Source: AP-15 sp963777435 (GTDB lineage Bacteria > Pseudomonadota > Alphaproteobacteria > ATCC43930 > CGMCC-115725). Taken from it: a DNA stretch of 64,000 nt. The notes beneath the pieces are model-generated. The model had not been told where the DNA came from. It did not search any database and was given only the letters and a program-made list of their open reading frames with translations. This document shows, one piece after another, positions 62,288 through 64,000 of the stretch; the first letter of the stretch is position 1, and each line of letters begins with the position of its first letter. The stretch spans positions 1,736,001 through 1,800,000 of the forward strand of contig CAVZQT010000003.1 of the NCBI GenBank assembly GCA_963777435.1, in the 5' to 3' direction. Made by a program: the position numbers and the translations under genes.

Positions 62288-62646
62288 GCTTCTTGACGCT
62301 CCTCGCCATGCCCGCCCTATGGGCGGCGGCCGTTCGACGGCCGGTTGACCGCGATTTAATTTAAGGACCGCATTCGTCAGCGTCAAAGCCGCGGTCTGAC
62401 GGCCCTCGCAACAGCCGGTCAACGCGCTTGAATTCGACGGCCTGGATTGCCGTTACTGATGCGATGATCGAGATCGCCGAGTAAGTACGGAGCCTGGCGC
62501 GTTCGTGGCGCGCCGCGGCCCGGGCCGCGGATCGCCCTTCGCTGCCGGCTGGCGTCATTGGCTGCGGCGCGATGCGCGGTGCGTCGCGCTGCAGATGATT
62601 ACCGAATTCGGCGAAGAACGGCAGCGCCGGCTTATCCTCGATTATT
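62288..62646. other. Divergent intergenic region; possible N-terminus of the speE-like gene
   Basis: About 360 bases lie between maeB (minus) and the spermidine-synthase-like gene (plus). Open frames exist on both strands, but none has a convincing ribosome site. Because the speE-like gene is itself frameshifted, its true start could lie here. No RNA gene or repeat was seen. Confidence 0.35.
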
Positions 62647-63451
62647 TTGGCGGCAACGCGCAGGCTGCGCCTGCTGCGGCGGACGCCGACCTTCGGCTCG
62701 CCGGTCTTTGTCGTCGATTTCGATCGCGGCGCCCGGCATTTCCGCACCCTGGGCTCGTTCGGCAGCAGCATCCAGGTGACCGAGCAGTCGAGCATGGATT
62801 TGCTCTACCCGGGGCGGCTTGTTTTTCACTACGAGCGGCTGATGTCGCTGGCATTCGCGATGAGCCGGCAGGCGGTCACGGCGTTGCTGCTCGGCGTCGG
62901 CGGTGCGGCGATGTGGCGGTTTATGCGCGCCTATCTGCCGGATTGCGCGCCGACCCTGGTCGATGCCGACGAGACGATCGCCTCGATTGCGCGGCGCTGG
63001 TTTTATCTGACCCAGCCGGTGACGATCGAGCCGGCGCAGCAATTCGTCGCCATCGACGACCGAGCGCTTCGATGTCGTCCTCGTCGATCTCTACAATTCG
63101 TCCGGGCCCGCCGAGAGCAACGAGCTGTTTTGGTCGCGCTGTCTCGATGCGCTCAACCCCGGCGGCTGTCCTCGCCAACAACTGGGCCGATTTTTCGGTC
63201 AACCCGGCGGTCCGGCCGATGGCGGATGCGCTGCCGACGGTCGCCCAGCGCGCGCGGTTTCGGGCCGATCTTATGTGACCCGCCGCGGCTTTCGCGACAA
63301 CCTCGTGCAATACGTGCCGACCGAGCCCGGCATCGACGCCGAAGCCATCACCGAGGTCCACGCCCGTTTTGTCGCGCAGTACCGCCCGCCCGACCGCGGC
63401 CGCGGCATCCTCGAAAACTGTGTCGTGACGACCCGCTTCCCGATCGAATAG
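62647..63451 (+). pseudogene. Spermidine-synthase-like methyltransferase-fold protein, several frameshifts
   Basis: A SpeE-like Rossmann protein can be assembled across frames. The parts are: FGSPVFVVDFDRGARHFRTLG and SSIQVTEQSSMDLLYPGRL, the nucleotide-binding turn ALLLGVGGAAMWRFMRA, TLVDADETIASIARRW, then after a shift near 63065 RFDVVLVDLYNSSGPAESNE, after another near 63172 NNWADFSVNPAVRPMADALP, and after a third near 63271 YVTRRGFRDNLVQYV to the stop at 63451. The start (TTG at 62647) is uncertain. Members make polyamines or are related enzymes of unknown substrate. As written it is broken. Real decay or base-calling errors are both possible. Confidence 0.7.
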
Positions 63452-63481
63452 TCTCCCTCTCCATCACGAAAGGACGCTGAC

Positions 63482-64000
63482 ATGCCGAGCATCGACCACC
63501 AAGGCGCGCACATCCATTACGAGGAGTTCGGTCGCGGCTTTCCGATCCTGACCTTTGCGCCGGCCGGGCTGCGATCGGTGATCGACGTTTGGAGCCAACC
63601 CTCGGCGCCGATCAACCCGACCACCGAATTCGCCGACAAGTACCGCGTTATCGCGATGGACCAGCGCAACGCCGGCGGCCAGTCGCGCGCCCCGATCACC
63701 GCGCAGGACGGCTGGGATTCCTACACCGCCGACCACATCGCGGTGCTCGACCATCTGCGCATCGACAAATGCCACCTCTACGGCCAATGCATCGGCGGAT
63801 CGTTCATCATCAACATGCTCAAGCACCACCCCGAGCGCGTCCAGTCTGCGGTGTTGGCGCAGCCGATCGGGCGCGTCGGCCCGCTAAAGCCGGAGTGGAA
63901 TGCCAATTTCAAGGGTTGGACTGAGACGCTGACCGACCATCCGGAGGCGACCGAACAGGTTCTGAACAGGTTCTATCAGAACCTCTACGCTCCGGGTTTC
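63482..64000 (+). CDS. Alpha/beta hydrolase with Cys nucleophile elbow, partial
   Basis: 173 residues are visible before the right edge; the ATG at 63482 has GAAAGGACG upstream. The fold is clear: ILTFAPAGLRS in place of the usual HG oxyanion motif, VIAMDQRNAGGQSRA, and the elbow LYGQCIGGSF with Cys103 at the nucleophile position (G-x-C-x-G). Cys elbows occur in dienelactone hydrolases and some related hydrolases; here the rest of the sequence looks more like the single-domain esterase/lactonase group. The acid and histidine lie beyond the window. Function is open. Confidence 0.85.
   Translation, partial: MPSIDHQGAHIHYEEFGRGFPILTFAPAGLRSVIDVWSQPSAPINPTTEFADKYRVIAMDQRNAGGQSRAPITAQDGWDSYTADHIAVLDHLRIDKCHLYGQCIGGSFIINMLKHHPERVQSAVLAQPIGRVGPLKPEWNANFKGWTETLTDHPEATEQVLNRFYQNLYAPGF

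Noticed and set aside
62361..62795. Minus-strand 144-codon frame upstream of maeB with a hydrophobic stretch (YSAISIIASVTAIQAV)
   Set aside because: It overlaps the speE-like gene and lacks a clear start signal; could be revisited if the local frameshifts are corrected.

Overview
This is a GC-rich (by eye), densely coded segment of a bacterial chromosome. The gene content points to an environmental alphaproteobacterium, Rhodospirillales- or Hyphomicrobiales-like: Pho regulon, MdtABC-type RND operon, class III CoA-transferase, DUF1330 protein, LLM flavin oxidoreductase, PmtA-like methyltransferase and MsrQ-like membrane protein. Taxonomy below class level cannot be fixed from this sequence alone. 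I saw no rRNA, tRNA, insertion sequence, phage gene or CRISPR array.

Layout. 1-12 kb: the N-terminal part of a sigma-54 activator, a TPR-sulfotransferase, an alpha/beta hydrolase with an odd nucleophile elbow, a CtpA-type protease, a three-gene cluster (M20 amidohydrolase, substrate-binding-like protein, MBL-fold hydrolase), panB and a class III aminotransferase. 12.3-15.1 kb: three consecutive genes for secreted Asn/Gln/Gly-rich proteins with nearly identical signal peptides. Each has its own terminator, and two carry a shared ~48-residue C-terminal domain. This is the least explained locus here. 15.4-30 kb: an MsrQ-like heme protein with a small periplasmic partner, phosphonoacetate hydrolase, and scattered catabolic and redox enzymes (SDRs, TauD-like dioxygenase, epoxide hydrolase, LLM oxidoreductase, quinone oxidoreductase), plus a DNA glycosylase, truncated hemoglobin, rRNA methyltransferase and sirtuin. 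29.5-37.7 kb: an mdtABC-like efflux operon ending in a MarR regulator. 38-49 kb: a badly frameshifted DsbD/ScsB gene, then a CoA-transferase, penicillin acylase and threonine ammonia-lyase run, and small enzymes and transporters.

49-60 kb is phosphate-centred. On the minus strand phoR, pstS, pstC, pstA, pstB, phoU and phoB follow one another, with a Pho-box-like array before pstS and a hairpin between pstS and pstC. After one small divergent gene comes an operon of a PmtA-like methyltransferase, a PlcP/LpxH-type metallophosphoesterase, a GT2 and a GT4 glycosyltransferase. I read this as a candidate phospholipid-to-glycolipid remodelling module for phosphate limitation. 60-64 kb: maeB-type malic enzyme, a spermidine-synthase-like gene and the start of an alpha/beta hydrolase with Cys at the nucleophile position.

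Six genes are frameshifted as written: an SDR with a 17-bp tandem duplication, dsbD with many shifts, the CoA-transferase, phoR, maeB twice, and the speE-like gene. At least one maeB shift is a homopolymer miscount, so assembly error must be excluded before any of them is called a true pseudogene.
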